This document shows, piece after piece, positions 46,737-57,553 of a stretch of 64,000 nt of DNA. The stretch is from Gentiana macrophylla (taxonomy: Eukaryota; Streptophyta; Magnoliopsida; Gentianales; Gentianaceae): positions 8,458,267-8,522,266 of the forward strand of contig CM047808.1 in assembly GCA_026214975.1 (NCBI GenBank), in the 5' to 3' direction. Positions within the stretch are counted from its first letter, which is position 1. Each line of letters starts with the position of its first letter. The notes beneath the pieces were generated by a model, which made no database searches, had not been told where the DNA came from, and saw nothing but the letters and a program-made list of their open reading frames with translations. A program made the translations under genes and the position numbers.

Positions 46737-47130
46737 AGGTGAAAGTACCTAACAACAGCGTTGTTTTCTTCGACGTGTCTCTGATCTCGGCGGAGAACTT
46801 TCCCCAAGTCCTCCTTCTGAGTTCTGACGCCACGGTATTTGATCTCTTTAGATCCTCCTCCTCCAGATTCGTTGACTTCTCCGGCGGCCGCTTCCACCTT
46901 TTTGACTTCTCCGGCAACTTCCAATTCTTTTAATTCTCTGGTAGCTTCCACTGATTTAAATTCTCCTCCGACAGCTTCCACTGCTTTTAATTCTCCGACA
47001 ACAGCTTCCACCGCTTGCTTGGCCGCCTTGGATGGTCTACCTCTCTTCTTTATGGCCGGAAATTCAATACAATAATTGAAATATACAGATATCTCTTGGG
47101 AAAAAAAAGTGAGAGATAGATACAACATAA
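46737..47130 (-). pseudogene. AP2/ERF transcription factor gene, 5' fragment
   Basis: On the minus strand an open frame (from Met at 47126-47128) has an AT-hook-like KKRGRPSK, then Glu/Val/Ala-rich spacer repeats, then SKEIKYRGVR, the start of an AP2/ERF DNA-binding domain. After YRGVR the frame shifts; in the next frame RRRTWGKFSAEIRDTSKK, LLLGTFTSAEDAA continues the domain (WGKF, AEIRD and LGTF are diagnostic). It ends abruptly at about 46737, before the usual RAYD helix end, where LINE block B begins. No remainder of the domain is found nearby. A partial, frameshifted gene; the intact parent must be elsewhere. Confidence 0.85.
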
Positions 47131-47290
47131 TTATAAAGTTAAACAGAAAGGAAGAGATGAGGAAGATTTGACATGAGAGATTTGTTCAGTGGCTAATGCA
47201 CTGAAATGGAAAGGGTGAGATGAAGGAGGAAGGTTCCTCTTTCTTTGCTGGGCACTGTTCATTTTCGTCATTTGCATTTTATTTTGGATT
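47131..47290 (-). other. Upstream part of the ERF fragment
   Basis: Non-coding stretch probably corresponding to the ERF 5' region (purine-rich AAGGAAGAGATGAGGAAG, GGAGGAAGG). Confidence 0.4.
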
Positions 47291-47628
47291 TTATTGGCAC
47301 CTCCAATTTACCACTGGTACCCCTTACTTTCGGTATCATGAAAAATTATTTTAAGATTACGTGATTTTTTATAAAGAAACGCTAATACATCTGGTGTTGG
47401 CATTGGTGTTCAACAAGAAACACCAGTGTGATCGAGCGTTACCTATATAAAAATGTTAAAACTTACAAACGTCCACGATTTTTCATTTGGTGTTTCTTAA
47501 GACACCAACGTCGGTTGTGCGGACGTTGGTGTCTTATGAATACCAAGATGATCGACGCGTTTTTAATCCGAAAAAATAATCAAAAAATGAGCGTCGGAAG
47601 TAAAAACGAGGTGCTAATATAACCCACC
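47291..47628. repeat. Hairpin-bearing repeat family, copy 1
   Basis: About 338 bp beginning TTGGCACCTC and ending GAGGTGCTAA (10-bp inverted ends, 1 mismatch). Inside is a perfect hairpin: ACACCAACGTC, 9-nt loop, GACGTTGGTGT (47501-47531). The second copy is at 49895-50225. Confidence 0.7.
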
Positions 47629-47715
47629 TTTATTTTGTTCCTTTCAACAACATTTTTTTGTTAATTACGTGCTATAAAAAATGTTAATTACATTCTAAAA
47701 AAAAAAATGTTAATT

Positions 47716-47835
47716 ACTACCTCCGTCCCATAAAAAGTGTTCACATTAGAAAAAAGTTTTGTCCCATAAAAAATGTCCATTTAGAAAATCAATACATCAT
47801 TTAATGTTTTTTTTTCAAATATACCCCTAGTCTAA
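47716..47835. mobile_element. Stowaway-like MITE end
   Basis: Begins CTACCTCCGTCCCATAAAAA after TA and contains the typical second block TTTTGTCCCATAAAAAATGTCC. No right end of this type follows, so it is probably truncated. Confidence 0.55.
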
Positions 47836-48235
47836 CATTTATTGTTGTATGTTCATTTGTTGTACCATGATGCCAAAAACACAATACACTTGCATAAATT
47901 CAACTCTAGAGCTTGAGAATCAACTTTCTCCTGGTCGATTGTGACATCATCTAGCAAAAAGTCGACTCCCAGCTCCATAATCGATTGTTGACAAGTCGAC
48001 TGTACTCTAGTGCCAAAAAAGTTTAATATGCATGGTTTGGTGCAAGTGGTAGTATTGCAAGTGTTTTTAACATGGTACCACACCGGAAACAATACACCGG
48101 TGGAAAAACGATTTTAAAACTGAGAATCAACTTTCAACCAAAAAGTGGATTCTCAGTTCTAAAATCGATTGTACCGTGATGCAAAAACACAAAAATCCAA
48201 CAAAAAAATAATTCTTAAGATGAGAATCAACTTTG
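47836..48235. repeat. Inverted-repeat rich spacer
   Basis: Contains several inverted and direct words (GAGAATCAACTTT three to four times, TCGATTGT, AAAGTCGACT) reminiscent of the small palindromic units near the kinase gene. No gene. Confidence 0.5.
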
Positions 48236-48620
48236 GTGAGAATCAACAAAAAAATCCGTGATATGCCTGAAAAATAAATTATCGATAACTGGATGGAGAG
48301 AATTCACACTAAATAAAATGCCTTCAAAGTAGTCAAGGACAATTTCTTCTATACCCGCTTTCGACATCTCCAAGTGACCATCACTATGCTCCAAAGCCTG
48401 GATAAGATTCCTCTTCCTACGAGTGGAAGCATTATGATGAAAGTATGTTGTATTTCGGTCACTACAAATCAACTAGTCCACGCGCCCTCTCTGGCGCCAG
48501 AATTCCTCCAATAGTCCAGAGTAGCTTGCAAGTCAACCAACTCCTTCCCTTTAAGCCGCAACGTTAGTTCTAAGTTCCGAACTTTTCATGAGCCCTGACC
48601 GGCAATAATTTAATAATAAG
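48236..48620 (-). pseudogene. LINE ORF2 block A (upstream of RT)
   Basis: The minus strand frame 48472-48227 reads ICSDRNTTYFHHNASTRRKR then NLIQALEHSDGHL and IVLDYFEGILFS, the conserved segment that precedes the reverse transcriptase in plant L1 elements, ending FFRHITDFFVDSHQ. More degenerate upstream sequence continues to about 48620. Its end is where block B (LEQPFVEEAV) would follow in an intact element. Confidence 0.75.
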
Positions 48621-48655
48621 TCAAAGAAAACGTCCATTAATAATCTAAAACGACT

Positions 48656-48777
48656 GTACCCAGTATATCGGTCTAGCAGTTAGTTAGATTAAACCCAGAC
48701 GTTGAGACCAGGGTTCGAGTCCGGTTAGGAGCAAAATTAATGTGCGTGTGTAATATTTCGCATTTGCCAAACAAAAA
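48656..48777 (+). mobile_element. tRNA-derived SINE 2
   Basis: A 122-bp body with an A-box-like TCTAGCAGTTAGTTAG near 48671 and a B-box GGGTTCGAGTCC near 48711, ending CATTTGCCAAACAAAAA. Flanked by a 17-bp direct repeat AATAATCTAAAACGACT (48639-48655 and 48778-48794, one mismatch). The long duplication proves retroposition. It is not the same SINE family as 21711-21824. Confidence 0.85.
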
Positions 48778-48834
48778 AATAATCTAAAATGACTTATATT
48801 ATCAACAAACTCACCTATATTTTGGGGAGGAAAG

Positions 48835-48837
<3 letters not shown>

Positions 48838-48871
<34 letters not shown>
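48838..48871. repeat. Poly(T) tract, 34 bases
   Basis: An uninterrupted T run upstream of RING copy 3; possibly a reverse-strand tail or slippage expansion. Confidence 0.9.
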
Positions 48872-48872
<1 letters not shown>

Positions 48873-49228
48873 TTTAATTGAAAAGGAGAGGAAGGAGTTA
48901 AAATTAAAATAAACAAAGCAACCCCAACTTGGACTACTATCTCGACTTTCCCCCGAATATATAAATCAAAACCTACAAATTAGTTGCCATTCCTTAAAAA
49001 GTCAAATGCAATTTATTTCTTGTGTTCGATGAAATCAATATTGGCTTGTCTTTAGAATCTTTCCTTCCAAACGGTTAACAGAGAACTTTAGAATCTTTCC
49101 TTCCAAAAGTACTTGTCATTCTAAAAAAACAAAAAACCAAAAAAAATTGGCTTTGTATTCTGATTTTCTATGATTATAAGAATGATGTGTACATGTAAAT
49201 ATACAGTAATACAAAAAAAAAAAAAAAA
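48872..49228. other. Upstream region of RING copy 3
   Basis: Shared with the upstream regions of copies 1 and 2 (CAACTTGGACTA, AAAACCTACAAATTAGTTGC). It ends in 16 consecutive A directly before the start codon. Confidence 0.6.
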
Positions 49229-49660
49229 ATGGGATTGGAAATATTCATCACTGTGTTGGTACTAATATTGGCAATATCTATTTTGGTGTTGATCCATGCA
49301 TGCATAAAGAACAGGAATAGAGCATTAAGAGCCAACATGAACAATGATGGGGAGGGGCCCACCATTATTATTATTGAAGAAAGAAGTTCAAGAATATCAC
49401 AAGAAGATATAAAGAAGCTACCTTGTTTTGATTATAACATGGCTGATGATCAAGAATTAGGAGGAGAAGAAGCCAATAGCTCTTTGGATTGTGCAGTTTG
49501 CTTGGAGAATTTCAAGGTAGGTGATAAGTGTAGGCTTTTGCCTAAGTGTAGCCATAGTTTTCATTGTGATTGTATTGATTCTTGGCTTTTGAAAACAGGG
49601 TTTTGTCCTATTTGTAGGGCTGATGTTGTTCATAATCCCCCCACCCACCTGAGATTTTAG
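49229..49660 (+). CDS. RING-H2 finger E3 ligase, ATL-like (copy 3)
   Basis: 143 residues, single exon. A hydrophobic anchor spans about 4-25; SQEDIKKLPCFDYN is at 57-70. The RING-H2 finger is complete, with C88, C91, C107, H109, H112, C115, C126 and C129, and W119. It is clearly a paralogue of 22561-23034. Compared with that copy, an indel after RADVV changes the tail from PPEILEQN to PPTHLRF and stops earlier; this lies outside the RING and need not matter. Membrane-anchored ubiquitin ligase activity is predicted from the family. The ATG directly follows a poly(A) run, an unusual initiation context. Confidence 0.88.
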   Translation: MGLEIFITVLVLILAISILVLIHACIKNRNRALRANMNNDGEGPTIIIIEERSSRISQEDIKKLPCFDYNMADDQELGGEEANSSLDCAVCLENFKVGDKCRLLPKCSHSFHCDCIDSWLLKTGFCPICRADVVHNPPTHLRF

Positions 49661-49894
49661 AGCAAAACAACATTTGACCACTATTTTTTAAGGGCAAAAT
49701 AATAGATTTTTAATGTTCAAGTTGTTATAATTCTCAAATCATGATAAATAATGTAAAAATATGTTGTGTTACTCGTTGTGTTTGAGTGATTGTAACACTA
49801 GTATCACTTGAAGGCAATTCAAAAGCTCTTGAATTAATGACTTCGTTTTCTCTCCTCAAGACCAAAATAAGGGGATTCTATCGGCGCTTTTCTA
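49661..49894. other. 3' flank of RING copy 3
   Basis: Similar to the copy 1 flank (CGTTGTGTTTGAGTGATTGT near 49774 against 23310). Non-coding. Confidence 0.65.
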
Positions 49895-50225
49895 TTTACT
49901 ACTCTGGCACCCTATTACTCCCGGCACCACAAAACTTACTTCAGGCATCCGGTGAATTTTTACAAAAAGAACGTCAGTGACACTGGTGTTCCTTGCGAGC
50001 ACCAACGTCAGTACCACCGACGTTCCCTTTGTAAAAGTGTTAAAACTCAGAAAACGTCAGTTCACGATTTTCCAGCGGCGTTTCTTGTTGCACACCAACG
50101 TCAGTGCCACTGACCACTGACGTTGGTGTTCAACAAGGAATGCCGGTGTCACCGACATTTTTTTCATCTGAAAAAATATTCAATAAATGGATGCCAAAAG
50201 TAAAAACGGGATGCCGATGGAACCC
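49895..50225. repeat. Hairpin-bearing repeat family, copy 2
   Basis: Sister of 47291-47628: same order TTACT..GGCACC, AACGTCAGT, AAAAGTGTTAAAACT, GTAAAAACGGGATGCC. Contains a perfect 15-bp stem, ACACCAACGTCAGTG, 8-nt loop, CACTGACGTTGGTGT (50093-50130). Non-coding; transposon class unknown. Confidence 0.7.
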
Positions 50226-50398
50226 ATCCAAAATAATTATCACTTATTTACCCCGTTTGTTTGAAGTTGTAGGCCTATTTTTCTCTTTTATCATACCAAC
50301 TCACTTTTCTCTTTCCTCTTGAACAACCCTCTTTTCTAGCTTAAGAAACACAGCTCTCTTTTCTCTTCACTCTTAATTTGAGAATACAAAATAAGGGT
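50226..50398. other. Intergenic pyrimidine-rich stretch
   Basis: TTTTCTCTTT-rich sequence between the repeat and the Copia LTR. No gene. Confidence 0.4.
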
Positions 50399-50597
50399 TG
50401 TTAAAACATGAAGTACTGGTATGTAATATTGTAGAATGTATGTCCTTCATATGTTATATCTTGTACGCCTAGCTAGGACACTTGGCAGAGTATGAGATAG
50501 GTTGTTAGATTAAGAGAATCTTTGTGTGGTATTTATGGTGTAATAGTTGACATAATATGATCTATGGAAATAATATTCTTGAGCATAAGTTTTATCT
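50399..50597 (+). repeat. 5' LTR of short-LTR Copia element
   Basis: Begins TGTTAAAACATGAAGTACTG. The right end is set by the primer site starting 50598, giving about 199 bp. Exact ends are uncertain because the 3' LTR is not in the window. Confidence 0.6.
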
Positions 50598-50615
50598 TGG
50601 TATCAGAGCCTTATC

Positions 50616-51879
50616 ATGGCCGACGCCGATCCTACCTCCGGTGGCCTGCCACCACCGAGCTCCATTACTTCCGGAGCTAGTCCGGTATCTACCACAACAA
50701 TTCCATTCTCTACTCTCTCTATTGGCTCCATTACTACACCAATTAGACAAACTCTTCCTGGAGAAGGTAGCTCCTTCTCTGCAACTGCTAGTTCACCATT
50801 ATCCAGTATCACACCACCATTTCCTTGCCTTTCAGTTACATGCAGCTGCCTTTGACTACAACTTCTCTGATCCCAGGTCTGTCTCGAGCTGGTTGCCTCC
50901 ATTCCCGACTTTTATGCAACCACAAACAATTTCAGCTCATAATCGTCTCATTGGTCATTCAACTCCATTTGGTGGGAGTCGAATCGAGTTGTATGTTGTT
51001 AAGTTAGATACTAGCAATTACTCGCTATGGAGATCGGCGATTCTTCCCATAATTCGTGGTCATCGTCTTGAAGGACATTTCTTTGAGCATGAAACTTGTC
51101 CTCCACAATTTCTCATTTTCGGCTTTGGATCTTCACTAAATCCAGCATATAATGACTGGGTTGCCTTGGATAATCTTCTCATAGGATGGCTGATCGCTTC
51201 AATGCCTGAATCTGCTCTACAAGAGGTAGTTGGATACACAATTGCATTTGAGGTATGGAATACTGTTGAAGTTCTTTTCAACAACAAATCTGAAGCTAGG
51301 ATGCTTGAATATAAAGGTGATTTGACTAGGACTGATAAGGGAAATAGATCGATGATGGAATATTTGGCCCTGATGAAATCATACTCAGATGGTTTGGCAG
51401 CTGCAGGGTATCCTATTTCTAAGTCTAAACTGATTTTAGCTGCTCTTGGTGGATTAGGAAAAGACTATGAATCTGTCATAGTCAATATTACCTCTAGGAT
51501 TGGCTCCCTAACTTGGAAAGAGGTTCAGTCTCAATTGGTCACCCATGAATGCTTACTAGCTCGGTTCAATCCTATTCCTACTTTGGATGTTCCCTCTCCT
51601 ACAGCTCATATTGCTACACAAAAATCTAAAGGAAGAGGAAAAGGTAACAACTATAGTAGTGGTAATCAGAATTATGTTGGAGGAAATCATAACTCAGGTA
51701 GAGGCAGTGGTTCTAGAGGTAATAGAGATAGAAACCAAGGGAACATAGGAGGAGGAAGTGATGGTCCTAGGCCAGTATGTCAAGTTTATGGCAAAACTGG
51801 TCATATTGCTGCAGAATGCTATCATAGATATGACTCATCCTATCTTGACCGATTCGAACAACAATGGTGCCTCTCATAA
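50616..51879 (+). pseudogene. Copia gag of short-LTR element
   Basis: Start ATG at 50616 (MADADPTSGGLPPPSSITSG), frame shifted near 50820, then open to 51879: YVVKLDTSNYSLWRSAILPI, AFEVWNTVEVLFNNKSEARM, ALGGLGKDYESVIVNITSRI, a Gly/Asn/Arg-rich linker and the zinc knuckle CQVYGKTGHIAAECYHRYD (second Cys replaced by Tyr). Nucleocapsid zinc binding is therefore probably lost. Confidence 0.85.
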
Positions 51880-51995
51880 CTCCGGTAAAAGGGCTAATGC
51901 TCCTTATGTTCTTCGCCGAGATACCTTTATGGATCTAAGATGGTATGCGCGAGCGGTGGTGCCTCTAGTCACATTGCATATGATCCGAATAACTG
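51880..51995 (+). pseudogene. Copia protease stub
   Basis: Continuation of the linker (KRANAPYVLRRDTFMDL) and then, in a shifted frame, GASSHIAYDPNN, the sequence around the protease active site, with the Asp-Ser-Gly itself degraded. It ends where nested LTR sequence starts. Confidence 0.65.
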
Positions 51996-52002
51996 CGGAG
52001 TG

Positions 52003-52595
52003 ATTGGGTGTGATACTGAAGCATGCGGAGTATACATGATTGGTCATCCGGGAATCGCGTATCCTGTGATTGAGATCGAATATCCGAATTGGCCTTCTTA
52101 TAAGGAATATCTTACTCTCGTGATTCTTTGCAAAGTGGGAGTAAACGAGTTACTTCGAGAGAGCATGATATCCAGATTATAAAGATACGGACGTCGTTAA
52201 TGTTTGACACTCGACGTACGACCGTATGGATATTATTACAGCGATAGGATTGTAATTTACACGGTAACTGTTTCACATGAAAGGTAGTAGTCATTGCATT
52301 TGACTCTTCCGATGATTAGGGGTCACGATGTGTTGCTAGACGCTATCCCGTGATCGTTAGGCATGAATATCATTTTCGTAATTTGCACTTTGTGTCTACG
52401 GCCAACATATTCGGAAGCCTATCGGGTCACACACATATGAACATCTAGCCGGATTAAAATGTGGTTATAGATGATAACCAAATAAGGAAAGTTTATCTCG
52501 AGACTATAAAGGTTATAGTGGTAAATTAATATGGTGGTGTTTATTGATTATGAATAAATATAATACAAGATATTAATTATGTTGATTAATTAAAT
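52003..52595 (+). repeat. Truncated 5' LTR of nested Copia element
   Basis: Direct repeat of 58124-58718, starting TGATTGGGTGTGATACTGAA and ending ATGTTGATTAATTAAATA, with a few percent differences. Confidence 0.85.
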
Positions 52596-52815
52596 ACATT
52601 TGATTTGGGAAAAGGCCTAGGCCACTTCCAAAATTTTGATTTGGAAAGTGGCTAGGCCTAAACCAAAATTGTTTGGTCTTTCCAAATATTTGATTTAGAA
52701 TAGGCTTAGGCCCTTTCCAAATATTTGATTTGGGAAAAGGCCTAGGCCTATGCCACTTCCAAAATTTTGATTTTGGAAAGTGGCCAGGCCTAAACCAAAT
52801 TTGGTTTAGAAAGAT
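52596..52815 (+). repeat. GGCCTAGGCC inverted/tandem cluster
   Basis: Alternating blocks TTTGATTTGGGAAAAGGCCT, AGGCCACTTCCAAAATTTTG and their inverted forms GGAAAGTGGCTAGGCCTAAA repeat at least three times, so long hairpins can form. The matching place in the 3' LTR (58719 on) has different sequence. Confidence 0.75.
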
Positions 52816-55800
52816 GCATTTTGGTTTAGGAAACCAAAGGCATCCCTTTTGATTATGAATAAAAGGAAAGAAACAAAAGAGACTTAATTTTAATTTTGAT
52901 TTATTTTTAGAATAGTTCTAATTAATTAAAGTTAAAATAAAAATCGTTTAAAATTAATCGTTAATTTTATTTCGATTAAAATCATTTAATTAATTAAATG
53001 TTAATTAGTTAATTGATTGGATAAAATTATTTAATAGATTAAACGTTAATTGATTAATTAAGACGCAAGTAGTTAAATTTTAATTTTATCTTTTTCATAA
53101 GATTTTATTGTATGGATTAGATATAGTAGATATAATATGATTATATGGACCCCGATTGATTATGGAATCGACCGATAGGATATATGTGAATGATTTAATT
53201 TTCTATTGGTTTAAAAATTATTCTAGGCCGTTATGAAGAACATGACATAGTTTATTTTCTGCATTTATCTCATTCCCGTTAGCTCCCCCCGTGTGCGGCG
53301 GGTGTATTTATTTTATTAGATAGAATTAAATGTAACAAGAATGAAGCAGAAGATGGAGACCAAAGAAAGAAGAATAAAGATCCTATTGGAGATTGCGCAT
53401 TAAAGATCCTTTTGGCGGTTGCAGCTACCCTTAGATTGTGACACGCGGTTTCGTCAGTTTGTATTCGAAACCGCACCTAGGAAAAGTCCATGATCATACC
53501 GGTTACTTTACGCATTTATTTATTTTGTACTTGTATTTATTTTATATGATACGATAGATGCATAACTAGGCACGATTTAGATGAATGTGTAGGACGTATG
53601 TCTATAGAGATAGATATACTTGATGAGACCGTAGTTAAATTAATTAAGAGAATTAATTCAAAATTAATTAAGTGAATTAATTTAAAATTACTCCCACAAC
53701 AAAAATCGAGTTATAATATGTCTCCCAATATTATAGTGACGGTGAAGAGCCCTTGTTCGGACCCAGCTGATCGGCCCACGTCGGGAGTTGACCTACCTCG
53801 GGTATATCGTCATTATCGAGATATGATCGTTATGAGATCTCATGAATACTTGGGTTACGACTCGACTAATAATCTTATGGTGATTGGCCCACGTCAGGAC
53901 CTTCTGATTTTTGAGACATAAGGTTGACTATCATATAGACGATGTGAATTGTCAAAGAGTTGACTAGTCAAACCACTGGAAGTCGCGTTAGACGCGATTG
54001 GTAAGAAGTACCTACTCGTCAAAATTGATCCGGTCGATCGGCCCACGTCGGGGATCGAGTCAACTAGATAGGATTTCAGCCACTAAAGAATTTTGAAAAA
54101 TTTCTTGAAAGTCAATTGGGAGTTGTTGACTAATGGGAGCAAAATCATAAACCAAAGACCATCTTTGATTTTGCATGTGTAAACAACAACACTCTTTCAT
54201 CTTTATTTATGTTGTAGTTTTTTTAGCAAACTTTATATTTATGTTTTATTCTCGATTAGTAAAACTAAATTATGACTGTTTGAGAAACGTTATCAAGAAT
54301 GGTTAAGTAAATTTTAATCCTTTTAAAATAAGCAATGACACGAGCAATCCCATTATAGTAGTTAGAGACAAGGAGACTACATATTTGATGGAGTTCTCCA
54401 AGACTTTAATTATTAATGAAAAACAGAAGCTCAAAATATGATTAAATCACTTGAAATAAGTTTCAACAAATTAATCATATATTGGATACGATCCAAGATG
54501 ATCATTCTGTCATACGATGACAATTCAAACGTTGGATAAGAATGACCACATCTAATTTTGGAAAGGTTGTTTTCAAAAATTGTAAGATTTAAGTATCGAC
54601 TTAATCCTATCATTGCTTAAAGGTTAATTAAATCGTCAATGTTTTGAATACGATTCAAAAGGCTAAATAAACTATTTAATAAACATTAGATTTTATTTAT
54701 GAAAGGAAATTAAAGACATGGCTCTTGTGATCTTTCTTAAGTTTTATGAAGACTACAATAAGATACATTTTTCAAATGCTTAAAGGATTAGAAAGAAAAT
54801 CTAGGGCATGTGCTTAAATAGAGAGCTTATTGAAGTCTCTATTCTAGGCAAGTGTGTTGAGATAAACCTATCTAAGTTCAAGTCAACTCTTAGATATATG
54901 ATATCTTACGAGTGTGATTAAATTAGAAAGGTTTATACAGATATGGAAGGTGAAGCAAAGGTTGTAACACTTACCATATTCTAGATCTAGTAAACTGATA
55001 AGGGAACTAAATAAATGTTATTATGTTCCGGTTCTTATGAAGAACATACTTTCAGTTATTTGTTAGGATTTAGTAGACATATTCAATTGTAAAGAATAAA
55101 TGTTATTCCGATAAAGTTGAAAGGTCACTGAATCTAATATACTAGATTGATGTCACTATATATAGATGATATATGTGATGAGATCTCAAATAAATATTTG
55201 TATGGCTGTTATCCTTGATTTGTGGTTACTCTAGGCACAGTCTCTATGGAAGGGAAGCGTGTAATCAAGCGTCATTACGATGATCTTTGAACCATATGAT
55301 TATGAATCATGTGGGTTATACGTATCTTATCCAAAGAGGACTAAAATACCCTTTTAAGAAAAGGTCATGAAACCTAGAAGATTGACTAAAGCCTAAACAT
55401 ATTGATGTTTATTGGCTTGTGACAATTTATACCATAAACAATTGTTTGTCTCTCTCTTAGACTATTTTTAGAAATAGTCAAGTGTACTCAGTGAAGTGCA
55501 TAATTTGGAAAGCCCAAAAAGTTCGAGCTAGTATGAATGTGAGATTGATGAGCTACTTAGGAATTAATCTTCAATTGGATTGAAGTAATTAATACCTGAA
55601 GGGTGTTTCAAAAGTCGTCTGAAAAGGAATAAGATTCTCCTTTGAAGGATACCATCTTTGGGATACGCAATTAGATCGGGTTCCCAAAATGGAAACAACA
55701 CTTTATATGATAAAGGTGTGACACATGCCATGCAAAGTATCCCTTACCCCCTTCGGGATAGTGCCCTTATACTTAACCGAGTTCCAAAGAATACAGGTTG

Positions 55801-56470
55801 AATAAATTCCATATTAGATATGGAAGAGGATAATGTCGAATCTATCTTAACCGATGATTTGAAATGGTCATAGGCAAAGTCAGAAAGGCTTGGAGCCTAA
55901 TACGACATATGCAACTTTGTGGAATGTCTTAGCTAGCACGCTGGATATTATTTACTTGTCCGCGGAGCAAAATGTTTGTCTCCAAACATGCTGTCTTCTA
56001 AAGGAAGTGTTTCTTCCAAAAGAAACAGTGGGAGTGAATTAGATCTCAAAAGTAGTTTGAGAACCACAAAGATATATTCAACCATTGAAACATGAGTGAG
56101 CGCCGTGATAGCGATGATGTGTAGAACACCTTTGCTCGGTGCACACAAAAGTTCGCAAGTCCGTGGATAACCTCAAGCCTGAAAAGGTCTTTGGTATGTT
56201 CATCTTGAAGAATGAATATCTCACGACTTATGAAGGAATGTTTGAAAGGTAAGATTGAGAGATATGGCCAGGAGCCATAATATCTGAATTAGATTCCATC
56301 AGGGACAACCAGGTTGTGAACCTAGTCTGTCTTACCTAGAGGGAATGTTCCCGTAAGGCTGAGCCCAGTTCTATTCAGATAATACTTGTTAGAACTTCGT
56401 ATCATGACTATATGATAGTGTTAAAGACGTTGGGCAGAAAGCTCGATGTTCATAGACGATGACATGATAT
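52816..56470 (+). pseudogene. Decayed interior of nested Copia element
   Basis: AT-rich sequence with no domain I can name with confidence. It lies where 5' leader, gag, protease and integrase of the nested element should be. The repeated words ATCGGCCCACGTCGGG at about 53770 and 54038, and GGCCCACGTCAGG at 53886, are notable. No long open frame exists. Confidence 0.45.
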
Positions 56471-57540
56471 GTAAGCCCACGAGATTCATTTATGGACTCA
56501 AACAAGTTTCTCTAGACAATTTCTTTGTTTGATAATCAAAGGAGTTTGATTTAGTCAAAAGAAGGATATGCCCAATGTGCAAGATGGATAGTGGGAGTGT
56601 GTTACTATTTTTGAGTCAGGTATTGGATATCTCTCTCGAGAATTGTTACCCCATGTCACAGTCAATTAATGTTTGGTAGTTCAAGGTCTTTATGAAAGCA
56701 CTTGGATTAGCAGTTCTTATTTTAGAAATGAGAATCTATAGTGATAGATTTAACTGCTGTTAGATTATGGTTTACCTATATAGATGTGATGCTAAAAGAG
56801 TTTAGCACAGGTCGCGTAAGGAGATACTGCTAGCCGGTGTTCTCAAGATCTATCTATGTTAGGACGTTAGTCCTAAAGATAAGGTGAAAGATGATGATAA
56901 TTATGAAGGTTTCCTTCGCTACTGCGATAGGAACCATTATAAAGGTAATGCCGGATGGTCATAGTCCATGAATAGTCATGAGCAAGTATGAAAGTAAATC
57001 TGGTGAATGTCGAGAATATCCTTAAACGAGTTAAGGAAGAGTTCCTTGTTTATCGAAACTTGGAATTAGATAAATATAGTTATACAGATGTATATCCTGA
57101 GTCTTATGAAGGCGAGTGGGAGCTGCTGTATGGGTTTGCAATCACTTTGATTAAGTGATACAGTGAGCTAGAAATGTTCTCAGCTATGGGTCACTGTAAA
57201 TTCTACAACTTAGCCAAAACACAGTAGTGCCTTAGAGGCTAAATGAGAGCGATACATGGATCTAGAAGGTTCATTTCTGAATCTTGTGCTGTTTTTCCAC
57301 CTTTTCTATATAGCTGATATAGTAAGTGGATTCATTGCTTGTAGCAAGGACCAGGGTCTCGTCAGAGAATCATGTGTGTATTGAGGCGGTTCCTTTGACT
57401 TGGTCATTTGGAACATAATATGAAGATAGTATGGGTCCCCATGGATAGTGATCCATTCGTGGCTAGGTCGTTGTTGAGAGTATTGCATGAGATTCTTATG
57501 TTTCAACTTGGTCTTGTGTGTGCGAGTGATTGCTTTTAGG
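56471..57540 (+). pseudogene. RT and RNase H relics of nested Copia element
   Basis: TRFIYGLKQVS (about 56490) corresponds to the RT KxIYGLKQ(A/S)SR block. Further on, VKNILKRVKEEFLVYRNLEL and YTDVYPESYEGEW (about 56995-57115) correspond to VKNILKYLRRTKDxFLVY..YTDASF at the RT/RNase H junction. All in broken frames. Confidence 0.75.
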
Positions 57541-57553
57541 CCAAATGGGAGAT

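Noticed and set aside
46737..46917. LINE inserted into the ERF gene by ordinary retrotransposition
   Set aside because: There is no poly(A) tail at the LINE end (44825), no rest of the ERF beyond it, and the LINE seems to continue on the other side of the ERF (48236-48620). The reverse arrangement is more likely, though not proven.
48671..48725. A-box and B-box resembling a tRNA gene
   Set aside because: No cloverleaf or acceptor stem can be formed; the 17-bp flanking duplication and A-rich end show it is a SINE.
50557..50615. Upstream in-frame ATG for the Copia gag
   Set aside because: It lies in the LTR/primer-site region; the gag-like start is the ATG at 50616 followed by a frameshift near 50820.
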